The translations under genes and the position numbers were made by a program. From assembly GCA_903845315.1 (NCBI GenBank), contig CAIMWY010000097.1:1-5229 (forward strand): a DNA stretch of 5,229 bases. The letters are read 5' to 3'. Below, piece by piece: positions 1 through 5,229 of this stretch. The notes beneath the pieces were generated by a model. The model saw only the letters and a list, made by a program, of their open reading frames with translations, ran no database searches and was not told where the DNA came from. The DNA comes from an uncultured Burkholderiales bacterium (GTDB lineage Bacteria > Pseudomonadota > Gammaproteobacteria > Burkholderiales > Burkholderiaceae). Within the stretch, counting starts at the first letter, position 1. Every line of letters starts with the position of its first letter.

Positions 1-1287
1 CGTGTTGATGTGGCGTCCAATGATGAATTTGGGCAAGTTGCTTCTGGCTTTAACCGCATGGCCGCGACATTGCAATCCTTGTATGGCAACCTTGAAGCTC
101 AGGTGGCGGCTAAAACTCAGCGTATCGCGGCACAAAAACAACGACTAGAAGGACTCTATGGAGTGAGTGCATTTTTAGCCCAGGCTAACGAGCTCAGCGA
201 TTTAACCCAAGGTTTTGCCCAACGTGTGCGCAAGCTGATGAAAGCCGACGCCATCGCTTTGAGGTGGTCGGGCGAGGATGCTTCCAAATTCTTGCTGCTT
301 GCATCTGACGAATTCCCACAGATCATGAAAGATGAAGAAAAGTGTTTGATGGCTGGTGCGTGTGCCTGCGGCAACCCCAAGTCGGATGCTCGCACCCGGG
401 TGATACCCATCATGAGCAGCGACATCGCACCTCTTCAGCACTGTGCTCGCATTGGCTATGAAAGCCTTATTTCAGTGCCCGTTCGAATGCAGAACAAGGT
501 GTTGGGCGAGATTGATTTGTTCTATAAAAGTCAGATCAGTTTGGCCGCCGAGGAGTTTGAGCTGATGGATACGCTCGCCAGCCACTTGGCCACCGCTGTG
601 GAGGGCATGCGTGCCGTGGTGCTTGATCGCGAGGCTGCAATTGCTGGGGAGCGATCATTGCTTGCCCGTGAGTTGCACGACTCTATTGCGCAGTCTCTGG
701 CATTTCTCAAAATTCAGGTGCAGTTGCTGCGATCCGCGATCACCAAAAAAAATAGCGACAGCACGGACTTGGCTTTGAATGAACTCGACAGTGGCTTGAA
801 AGAAAGTATTGCGGATGTGCGAGAACTTTTGTTGCATTTTCGAACCCGTACGCAGGCGGATGACATTGACCGTGCTGTGCAAGAAACCTTACAAAAATTT
901 CAACATCAAACGGGTCTTCAAGTCAGACGCCATGCAACGGGTGAAGGATTGCCATTGCCACAAGATGTGCAGATTCACGTGCTGCATGTTTTGCAAGAAG
1001 CTTTGTCCAATATTCGCAAGCATGCCCAAGCCCATTCTGTCGTAATTGAAATTCACAAAGGCGATCCATGGCGATTTTTGGTACGCGACGATGGTGTTGG
1101 ATTTGATTGTCAAAACAATCGAAGCGAACTCATGATCGGCTTAAAAATCATGCAAGAGCGCGCCCATCAAATTGGAGCCAAAGTAGAGGTCAGCTCTGCA
1201 GTTGGCCGGGGAACCACGGTGACACTTGTCGTGCCTGTATCGCACTCCATCCGAACCAGAGGACTGCCAACAGTTTCGTTGTCATGA
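1..1287 (+). CDS. narX: Nitrate/nitrite sensor histidine kinase NarX, 5'-truncated by window edge
   Basis: Membrane-bound sensor kinase of the NarX/NarQ type that autophosphorylates in response to nitrate or nitrite and passes phosphate to NarL. 428 residues are visible and the frame is open from base 1, so the periplasmic sensor, both membrane helices and the start of HAMP lie upstream. Seen in order (window numbering, R1 at base 1): the end of a HAMP domain (about 1-25, RVDVASNDEFGQ and FNRMA); a linking helix with the conserved motif LEAQVAAKTQ; a GAF-like central module (about 55-200) with a cysteine cluster C115, C121, C123 and later C148; the H-box ARELHDSIAQSLA with phospho-acceptor H226 (codon 676-678); the N-box QEALSNIRKHA; and ATPase glycine boxes RDDGVGFD, GLKIMQERA and GRGTTVTL. 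The H-box is nearly identical to E. coli NarX (ARELHDSIAQSLS). The stop codon overlaps the narL start. NarQ is the alternative name, but direct coupling to narL favours NarX. Confidence 0.95.
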   Translation, partial: RVDVASNDEFGQVASGFNRMAATLQSLYGNLEAQVAAKTQRIAAQKQRLEGLYGVSAFLAQANELSDLTQGFAQRVRKLMKADAIALRWSGEDASKFLLLASDEFPQIMKDEEKCLMAGACACGNPKSDARTRVIPIMSSDIAPLQHCARIGYESLISVPVRMQNKVLGEIDLFYKSQISLAAEEFELMDTLASHLATAVEGMRAVVLDREAAIAGERSLLARELHDSIAQSLAFLKIQVQLLRSAITKKNSDSTDLALNELDSGLKESIADVRELLLHFRTRTQADDIDRAVQETLQKFQHQTGLQVRRHATGEGLPLPQDVQIHVLHVLQEALSNIRKHAQAHSVVIEIHKGDPWRFLVRDDGVGFDCQNNRSELMIGLKIMQERAHQIGAKVEVSSAVGRGTTVTLVVPVSHSIRTRGLPTVSLS

Positions 1288-1979
1288 CCATGAAGAATGC
1301 ATCCATCCAACTCTTTGTGGTCGATGACCATCCCTTGTTTCGCCGAGGTCTGATTGCTTTGCTATCACAAGATGATCGCTTTGAAATCGTGGGCGAAGCG
1401 GGTGATATTGGTGAAGCCTTGCGCCAACTGCATAGTGTCCAACCTGATCTCTTGTTGCTGGACAATCATTTGCCTGGCGTCAAAGGTGTTGATGCCATAG
1501 GATCGCTCAAATCCGCTTGTTCAAAACTACGCATTTTGATGCTCACTGTGAGTGAGGATGAGGAGGACCTGTCCACAGCCTTGCAAAGTGGTGCCGATGG
1601 GTATTTGCTTAAAACATCTGAATCAGACCAGTTGTGCGATGCCTTGGTCAAAGTGCATGAAGGTCACTCGGTCATCAGTCCGACCATGTTGAATAAACTG
1701 GTCTTCACGCTGCGTCACCCAACCGACTCGCAAACCGAAACTGGGCACATGAGGCACTCCAGTAGCGCAACTGCAAAGCTATTGATCGACAAACTCTCTC
1801 CTCGGGAAAAAGACATATTTTTGTTAATTGCCAAGAGCCTCAGCAATAAACAGATAGCCCGCAAACTCGATATTGCAGAGACCACTGTGAAGATTCACAT
1901 CCAACACATTTTCAAGAAGCTAGATCTGAGCTCTCGTGTGCAAATTGCGGTTTTTGCCGCAACCCATTCGATGAGTTGA
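1284..1979 (+). CDS. narL: Nitrate/nitrite response regulator NarL
   Basis: Cytoplasmic two-component response regulator of the NarL/FixJ (LuxR-HTH) family, 231 residues against 216 for E. coli NarL. Receiver domain about 8-125: acidic pair D14-D15 in VVDDHPLFRRG, phospho-acceptor D60 in LLLLDNHLPG, switch T88 and conserved K110 in GYLLK. A hydrophilic linker (about 142-168) leads to the helix-turn-helix domain (about 171-223), with LSPREKDIFLLIAKSLSNKQ, then IARKLDIAETTVKIHIQHIF and KKLDLSSRV, closely matching the E. coli NarL output domain. ATG at 1284 is chosen because it forms the ATGA overlap with the narX stop and because homology begins just after it; ATG 1290 is a possible alternative. 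There is no convincing Shine-Dalgarno (AGAGGA at 1258-1263 is too far), so translation is probably coupled to narX. It should be phosphorylated by NarX and act on nitrate-respiration promoters, plausibly that of narK1 downstream. Confidence 0.96.
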   Translation: MTMKNASIQLFVVDDHPLFRRGLIALLSQDDRFEIVGEAGDIGEALRQLHSVQPDLLLLDNHLPGVKGVDAIGSLKSACSKLRILMLTVSEDEEDLSTALQSGADGYLLKTSESDQLCDALVKVHEGHSVISPTMLNKLVFTLRHPTDSQTETGHMRHSSSATAKLLIDKLSPREKDIFLLIAKSLSNKQIARKLDIAETTVKIHIQHIFKKLDLSSRVQIAVFAATHSMS

Positions 1980-2003
1980 CACCCTTCCTTTCGAATACTG
2001 CTT

Positions 2004-2038
2004 AAGGAGGATGAGCGCGATAGCTTCATCCTCCTTTT
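2004..2038 (+). terminator. Rho-independent terminator after narL
   Basis: A perfect 11-bp stem, AAGGAGGATGA (2004-2014) with TCATCCTCCTT (2026-2036), encloses an 11-base loop that can add two G-C pairs with a bulge. It is followed by T-rich sequence (TTTT at 2035-2038, then GC and TTTTT at 2041-2045). It lies 25 bp after the narL stop and should end the narXL transcript, so narK1 needs its own promoter. Confidence 0.88.
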
Positions 2039-2048
2039 GCTTTTTGCA

Positions 2049-2074
2049 AACTGACCTTCAGTTGGATACCCAAC
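2049..2074 (+). repeat. Two overlapping inverted repeats upstream of narK1
   Basis: Repeat A has perfect 6-bp arms around 3 bases (AACTGA-CCT-TCAGTT, 2049-2063). Repeat B has perfect 5-bp arms around 4 bases (GTTGG-ATAC-CCAAC, 2061-2074). They share GTT at 2061-2063, so as RNA hairpins they would be mutually exclusive; as DNA they could be adjacent or competing operator sites. Neither matches the FNR or NarL 7-2-7 consensus. Confidence 0.5.
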
Positions 2075-2120
2075 ACTGAGCCTAACAACCACACTCGATG
2101 CAAGAGTTTGGAGGATACAA

Positions 2121-3392
2121 ATGGCCAGTGAATTGATACAGCAACGTAAGGCGTGGTCGGTTTTGATCGTGAGTACCTTGGCATTTACTGTCTGCTTCAT
2201 GGTGTGGATGATGTTTGGCGTGATTGGGATACCGATCAAAAAAATGCTCGACCTTAACGCCACCCAATTTGGTTTGTTGATGGCTATGCCTGTGCTGACG
2301 GGGTCGTTGGTGCGAGTTCCATTGGGCATTTGGACCGATCGCTATGGTGGTCGTATCGTGATGGCTTTGTTGATGGTCGTCACCATTCCAGCCATTTGGT
2401 TGATGTCTTATGCCACCACTTATTGGCAGTTTTTGGTGATTGGACTTTTCGTCGGTTTGGCAGGCGGTTCGTTCTCGGTTGGTACACCTTATGTGGCGCG
2501 TTGGTTTCCTAAAAAGCAACAAGGCATGGCAATGGGTGTGTACGGCGCAGGTAACTCAGGCTCGGCCGTTAACAAGTTTGTCGCCCCAGTGATTTTGGTG
2601 GCTTTTGGTTGGACCATGGTCCCCCAAGTCTACGCAGCCATCATGGCTGTGGCCGTTGTGTTGTTTTGGTTTTTCAGTCACAGCGATTCTTCGCACCTTG
2701 TAACAAATCGCGCGTCGCTCAAAGACCAGCTCAAAACGCTCAACGACCCCACTGTGCTCAAGTACTGTCAGTACTACAGCATCGTCTTTGGCGGATACGT
2801 GGCGCTGGCCTTGTGGATGGTGCAGTACTACATCGGTGAATACCGTTTGGATATCCGTGTTGCCGCGCTTCTGGCTGCATGTTTTTCCTTACCTGGTGGC
2901 GTGCTGCGTGCTTTTGGAGGCATTTTGAGCGACAAATACGGCGCCCATCAGGTCACATGGTCGGTACTGTGGGTGAGCTGGATTTGCTTGTTTTTGCTGT
3001 CCTATCCGCAAACTGAATTCACGATTTCTACGGTGACTGGACCTCAGACATTTGTATTGGGGCTGAATGTCTACACATTCACGGTCTTGATGTTCATCCT
3101 AGGCATTGCATTCGCATTTGGCAAGGCCAGCGTTTTTAAGTACATCGCAGACGAGTATCCGCACAACATCGGAGCCATCAGTGGCGTTGTTGGTCTAGCC
3201 GGTGGCTTAGGAGGATTTGTTCTTCCTATTTTGTTTGGCGCCATGGTGGATCTGACGGGCATTCGTAGCAGTGCATTTATGTTGATGTATGGCGTGGTCT
3301 GGGTGTCTCTCATCTGGATGTACTGGACGGAAGTTCGTAATACAAACGTCATGGGTCGTGCCCATCCAGAGACCGTGTCTCGCTACAACTAA
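2121..3392 (+). CDS. narK1: NarK1-type nitrate transporter (MFS, NNP family)
   Basis: Inner-membrane transporter of the nitrate/nitrite porter family within the major facilitator superfamily, 423 residues with about 12 hydrophobic segments. The short N-terminus (MASELIQQRKAW) and overall sequence fit the NarK1 type, usually assigned as a nitrate/proton symporter, rather than the NarK2 antiporter type. Seen: R65 in TM2 (SLVRVPLGIWTDRYGG), which aligns with the substrate-binding arginine R89 of E. coli NarK; the MFS loop DRYGGR; first nitrate signature in TM5 region (GLAGGSFSVG at 112-121, then ARWFPKKQQGMAMGVYGAGN); R263 in LPGGVLRAFGGILSDKYG, the likely counterpart of E. coli R305; and a second glycine-rich signature GVVGLAGGLGGFVLP near 356-369. 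Start ATG 2121 is supported by GGAGG six bases upstream. It is the first gene after the narXL terminator and is probably co-transcribed with narK2 and narG. The transport mechanism is inferred from family type. Confidence 0.92.
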   Translation: MASELIQQRKAWSVLIVSTLAFTVCFMVWMMFGVIGIPIKKMLDLNATQFGLLMAMPVLTGSLVRVPLGIWTDRYGGRIVMALLMVVTIPAIWLMSYATTYWQFLVIGLFVGLAGGSFSVGTPYVARWFPKKQQGMAMGVYGAGNSGSAVNKFVAPVILVAFGWTMVPQVYAAIMAVAVVLFWFFSHSDSSHLVTNRASLKDQLKTLNDPTVLKYCQYYSIVFGGYVALALWMVQYYIGEYRLDIRVAALLAACFSLPGGVLRAFGGILSDKYGAHQVTWSVLWVSWICLFLLSYPQTEFTISTVTGPQTFVLGLNVYTFTVLMFILGIAFAFGKASVFKYIADEYPHNIGAISGVVGLAGGLGGFVLPILFGAMVDLTGIRSSAFMLMYGVVWVSLIWMYWTEVRNTNVMGRAHPETVSRYN

Positions 3393-3418
3393 GCCTTCAT
3401 TTATCAAGGATTGATATG
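3393..3418 (+). promoter_or_regulatory. narK2 ribosome binding site inside a small inverted repeat
   Basis: The 23-bp narK1-narK2 gap carries the Shine-Dalgarno AAGGA (3406-3410), five bases before ATG 3416, which fixes the narK2 start. The site sits within a perfect inverted repeat TATCAA-GGA-TTGATA (3402-3416), whose right arm ends on the A of the start codon. The stem is A/T-rich with a 3-base loop, so any masking of the ribosome site would be weak. The arms are everted FNR half-sites and are not a proper FNR box. Confidence 0.5.
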
Positions 3419-5056
3419 AATACAAGCCAACACATCAAGGCCCAAAAGGGTACGGACATCACCGATTGGCGACCCGAAGACGAGCAATTTTGGGAGAACA
3501 CCGGCAAACGCATTGCGTACCGTAATCTTTGGATTTCTGTGCCTGCACTGCTTTGTGGATTCGCAGTCTGGGGCATGTGGGGAATCATCACGGTGCAGAT
3601 GCTCAACCTGGGATTTCCATTCAGTCAGGTCGAACTTTTCAGCTTGACGGCGATTGCCGGTTTGGCCGGGGCCACCATGCGTATTCCGGCTTCTTTTTTG
3701 ATCCGTCTTTCGGGTGGACGCAACACGATCTTTTTGACCACCGCCATGTTGCTCGCGCCTGCGTTAGGCACTGGTGTGGTGCTGCAACATCCCGAATGGC
3801 CTTTGTGGACTTTTCAACTCATGGCTTTGTGGTCAGGTGTTGGTGGGGGGAACTTCGCGAGTTCAATGTCCAACATTGGCACTTTTTTTCCAAAGCGTTT
3901 GCAGGGCACCGCGCTGGGACTGAATGCTGGCTTAGGAAATTTTGGTGTCACCACCATGCAGATCGTAATTCCCTTGGTGATGACCGTGAGTTTGTTTGGC
4001 GGTCTGGGCGGTGACTCCATGGCTCTGGTCAAAGACAGTGGTTGGATTTTGGGCAAGATTGCAGCGGGTACACCCACTTGGGTGCAAAACGCTGGTTTTG
4101 CTTGGGTTCTCTCGCTGATCCCTTTGTCGGTTCTGTGCTTTTATGGCATGAACAACCTGACCACTGTGTCACCCAATATGGGCAGCACGGTCTCAGCATT
4201 TCTCAAAATCATTTGGCTCTACAGCTTGTCTTTTGTTCCCGCCGGTGTGGGCTTGTACTTGTACCTTCCCGCACCCAGTGGTTTGGGTCTTCTCAATATG
4301 TGGTTGGCCATGCCGCTGATCATCGTGAGCACCCTGCTGGTGATGAAGCTCACGGCTTTTGGCACGATGAAAGACAACATTGATGCTCAGTTTTTAATTT
4401 TTAAAAACAAACACACCTGGTCGATGACGCTGCTCTACATCGTCACTTTTGGCAGTTTCATTGGGTTTTCAATGGCTCTACCGCTTTCGATCACCGTGAT
4501 CTTTGGTATTAGCCACATACCCGATACCACCGGAGTGTTGCAACACACCCTAAAAAATCCCAACGCACCTTCTGCCCTGACTTACGCTTGGATCGGTCCC
4601 TTTGTGGGTGCATTGGTGCGCCCCATCGGTGGTTGGTTGTCCGACAAAACCGGCGGTTCCATCGTCACCCAGGTGATTTCGGCGGTGATGGTGGTGGCGT
4701 CTGGCAGCGTCGGTTATGTGATGTGGCTGGCCTATCAATCAGCGACGCCAGAGCAGTACTTTCAGTCCTTTATGTTGCTGTTTGTATTGCTGTTCACAGC
4801 CAGTGGTATTGGCAATGGCTCCACGTTTCGCACCATCGCCGTCATTTTTGATCGACAGCAGGCCGGTCCTGTGCTGGGTTGGACCTCCGCGATAGCCGCT
4901 TACGGCGCGTTCATCGCACCTGTCGTGATTGGGCAGCAGATAAAGATGGGTACGCCTGAGATCGCCATGTACGGATTTGCGGTTTTTTATGCCTTGTGTC
5001 TGGTACTGAATTGGTGGTTTTACCTGCATGCAGGCGCTGCGATCCGTAACCCCTGA
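3416..5056 (+). CDS. narK2: NarK2-type nitrate/nitrite antiporter (MFS) with extra central hydrophobic region
   Basis: Inner-membrane nitrate/nitrite porter of the NarK/NarU type, expected to import nitrate and export nitrite. The N-terminal signature DWRPEDEQFWENTGKRIAYR (17-36), followed by NLWISVP, closely matches E. coli NarK. Seen: R89 in TM2 (GATMRIPASFL), same number as the nitrate-binding R89 of E. coli NarK; first nitrate signature GVGGGNFASSMSNIGTFFPK (141-160) followed by GLNAGLGNFG; TFGSFIGFSMALP (344-356); R402 in GPFVGALVRPIGGWLSD, matching E. coli R305; second signature ASGIGNGSTF (462-471). At 546 residues it is about 80 longer than E. coli NarK (463). The surplus lies mainly between GMNNL (244-248) and HTWSM (333-337), where two extra hydrophobic stretches (about 266-284 and 291-311) replace a short loop, giving about 14 segments; by contrast the E. 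coli hydrophilic loop after the second signature is nearly absent. Frame is intact. Confidence 0.94.
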   Translation: MNTSQHIKAQKGTDITDWRPEDEQFWENTGKRIAYRNLWISVPALLCGFAVWGMWGIITVQMLNLGFPFSQVELFSLTAIAGLAGATMRIPASFLIRLSGGRNTIFLTTAMLLAPALGTGVVLQHPEWPLWTFQLMALWSGVGGGNFASSMSNIGTFFPKRLQGTALGLNAGLGNFGVTTMQIVIPLVMTVSLFGGLGGDSMALVKDSGWILGKIAAGTPTWVQNAGFAWVLSLIPLSVLCFYGMNNLTTVSPNMGSTVSAFLKIIWLYSLSFVPAGVGLYLYLPAPSGLGLLNMWLAMPLIIVSTLLVMKLTAFGTMKDNIDAQFLIFKNKHTWSMTLLYIVTFGSFIGFSMALPLSITVIFGISHIPDTTGVLQHTLKNPNAPSALTYAWIGPFVGALVRPIGGWLSDKTGGSIVTQVISAVMVVASGSVGYVMWLAYQSATPEQYFQSFMLLFVLLFTASGIGNGSTFRTIAVIFDRQQAGPVLGWTSAIAAYGAFIAPVVIGQQIKMGTPEIAMYGFAVFYALCLVLNWWFYLHAGAAIRNP

Positions 5057-5103
5057 ATTATTTGATTTTGGGTGTTGATCGCCCTGTTAAATTGGAGAAA
5101 AAA
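5057..5103 (+). promoter_or_regulatory. narK2-narG spacer with narG ribosome binding site
   Basis: This 47-bp gap has no terminator, which fits read-through from narK2 into narG. Shine-Dalgarno GGAG (5094-5097) lies six bases before the ATG at 5104. Two TTGAT motifs in direct orientation (5062-5066 and 5075-5079) resemble FNR half-sites, but neither has an ATCAA partner. Confidence 0.6.
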
Positions 5104-5229
5104 ATGAGTCATTTTCTAGATCGATTGAATTACTTTTCAAATCCCAAAGAACATTTTTCGGGTGGCCACGGCGTGATCCTTGGAGAAGATCGAACTTGGG
5201 AGGACGCTTACCGAGACCGCTGGGCACAC
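5104..5229 (+). CDS. narG: Respiratory nitrate reductase alpha subunit NarG, N-terminal fragment
   Basis: First 42 codons of the catalytic, molybdenum-cofactor-containing subunit of the membrane-bound nitrate reductase NarGHI, which reduces nitrate to nitrite on the cytoplasmic side using quinol electrons. The visible start MSHFLDRLNYFSNPKEHFSG, with GGHGVILGEDRTWEDAYRDR and WAH after it, parallels E. coli NarG (MSKFLDRFRYF..., DWEDGYRQRWQH). The window ends before the His/Cys ligands of the FS0 iron-sulfur cluster and before all molybdopterin-binding regions, so catalytic residues cannot be checked. The start has a good Shine-Dalgarno. It is cut by the window edge, not visibly broken. narH, narJ and narI usually follow. 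Confidence 0.95.
   Translation, partial: MSHFLDRLNYFSNPKEHFSGGHGVILGEDRTWEDAYRDRWAH

Larger units (their letters stand above)
1980..2120 (+). promoter_or_regulatory. narL-narK1 intergenic region with probable narK1 promoter
   Basis: This 141-bp gap separates two transcription units. Its first part holds the terminator described separately. Downstream lie two overlapping inverted repeats: AACTGA-CCT-TCAGTT (2049-2063) and GTTGG-ATAC-CCAAC (2061-2074). A weak -10-like TAACAA sits at 2083-2088, which places the first palindrome near -40 of the implied start, a position typical of an activator site; this reading is inference. No canonical FNR/Anr box (TTGAT-N4-ATCAA) is visible. One perfect match to the NarL heptamer consensus TACYNMT occurs at 1996-2002 (TACTGCT), but upstream of the terminator. 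The region ends with a strong Shine-Dalgarno, GGAGG at 2110-2114, six bases before the narK1 ATG. Confidence 0.5.

Noticed and set aside
10..12. GTG at 10 as the start of narX
   Set aside because: The frame is open to base 1 and the HAMP motif RVDVASNDEFG continues across this codon, so it is an internal valine and the gene starts upstream of the window.
1107..1283. Longer narL reading frame starting at TTG 1107 (290 residues)
   Set aside because: The extra 59 residues lie in the narX C-terminal ATPase region in another frame and have no receiver-domain similarity; NarL homology begins right after ATG 1284.
1996..2002. NarL heptamer TACTGCT
   Set aside because: A single 7-base match to a loose consensus, upstream of the terminator and without a 7-2-7 partner; not listed as a separate site.
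2004..2025. Apparent AAGGAGG followed by ATG (2011) suggesting a small gene
   Set aside because: The ATG directly abuts the purine tract with no spacing, and the sequence is the left arm of a perfect terminator stem.
1895..2522. Reverse-strand open frames across the narL end and narK1 start (144 and 146 residues)
   Set aside because: They are antisense to well-supported genes, overlap each other, run through the terminator and promoter gap, and have low-complexity composition with no recognisable domain.
3403..3415. FNR box at ATCAA-GGA-TTGAT
   Set aside because: Half-sites are everted and the spacer is 3 rather than 4 bases, so it does not fit the FNR site geometry; it also overlaps the narK2 ribosome site.
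3529..4383. Forward-strand alternative frames within narK2 (161 and 113 residues)
   Set aside because: They lie wholly inside narK2, rich in His, Arg, Cys and Trp as expected of out-of-frame reading of a membrane protein gene.
5075..5088. FNR box at TTGAT-CGCC-CTGTT
   Set aside because: Only the left half-site matches; the right half bears little resemblance to ATCAA.
1..5229. Mobile elements, CRISPR arrays, tRNA or rRNA genes
   Set aside because: Coding density is high and every gap is short and accounted for; no transposase, repeat-spacer pattern or RNA gene signature was seen.

Overview
This window is a collinear respiratory nitrate reduction (nar) locus, with every gene on the + strand: 3' end of narX, then narL, narK1, narK2 and the first 42 codons of narG. 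Moderate base composition, the gene order and the protein sequence style suggest a facultatively anaerobic, nitrate-respiring or denitrifying betaproteobacterium, probably Burkholderiales/Comamonadaceae-like. That placement is inferred from general resemblance, not from a search.

Layout. Positions 1-1287 hold the cytoplasmic part of the NarX sensor kinase; its sensor domain and membrane segments lie upstream of the window. narL (1284-1979) overlaps narX by four bases (ATGA). A 141-bp gap (1980-2120) holds a strong intrinsic terminator (2004-2038), then a probable promoter region with two overlapping inverted repeats, then a good ribosome binding site. narK1 (2121-3392) and narK2 (3416-5056) encode two different NarK-family transporters 23 bp apart. 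narG begins at 5104, 47 bp after narK2, and runs off the window; narH, narJ and narI are expected beyond it but are not visible.

How the genes work together. NarX senses nitrate/nitrite and phosphorylates NarL, which controls nitrate respiration genes. NarK1 and NarK2 move nitrate into the cytoplasm (proton-coupled uptake and nitrate/nitrite exchange are the usual assignments). NarG, the molybdenum catalytic subunit of the membrane-bound reductase, reduces nitrate to nitrite. The terminator after narL suggests narXL and narK1K2G... are separate transcription units that happen to point the same way.

Nothing here is a new system. The points most worth a second look are an unusual hydrophobic insertion in the middle of NarK2 that may raise it to about 14 membrane segments, the overlapping palindromes ahead of narK1 where no canonical FNR box is visible, and the cysteine cluster in NarX, spaced differently from that of E. 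coli.
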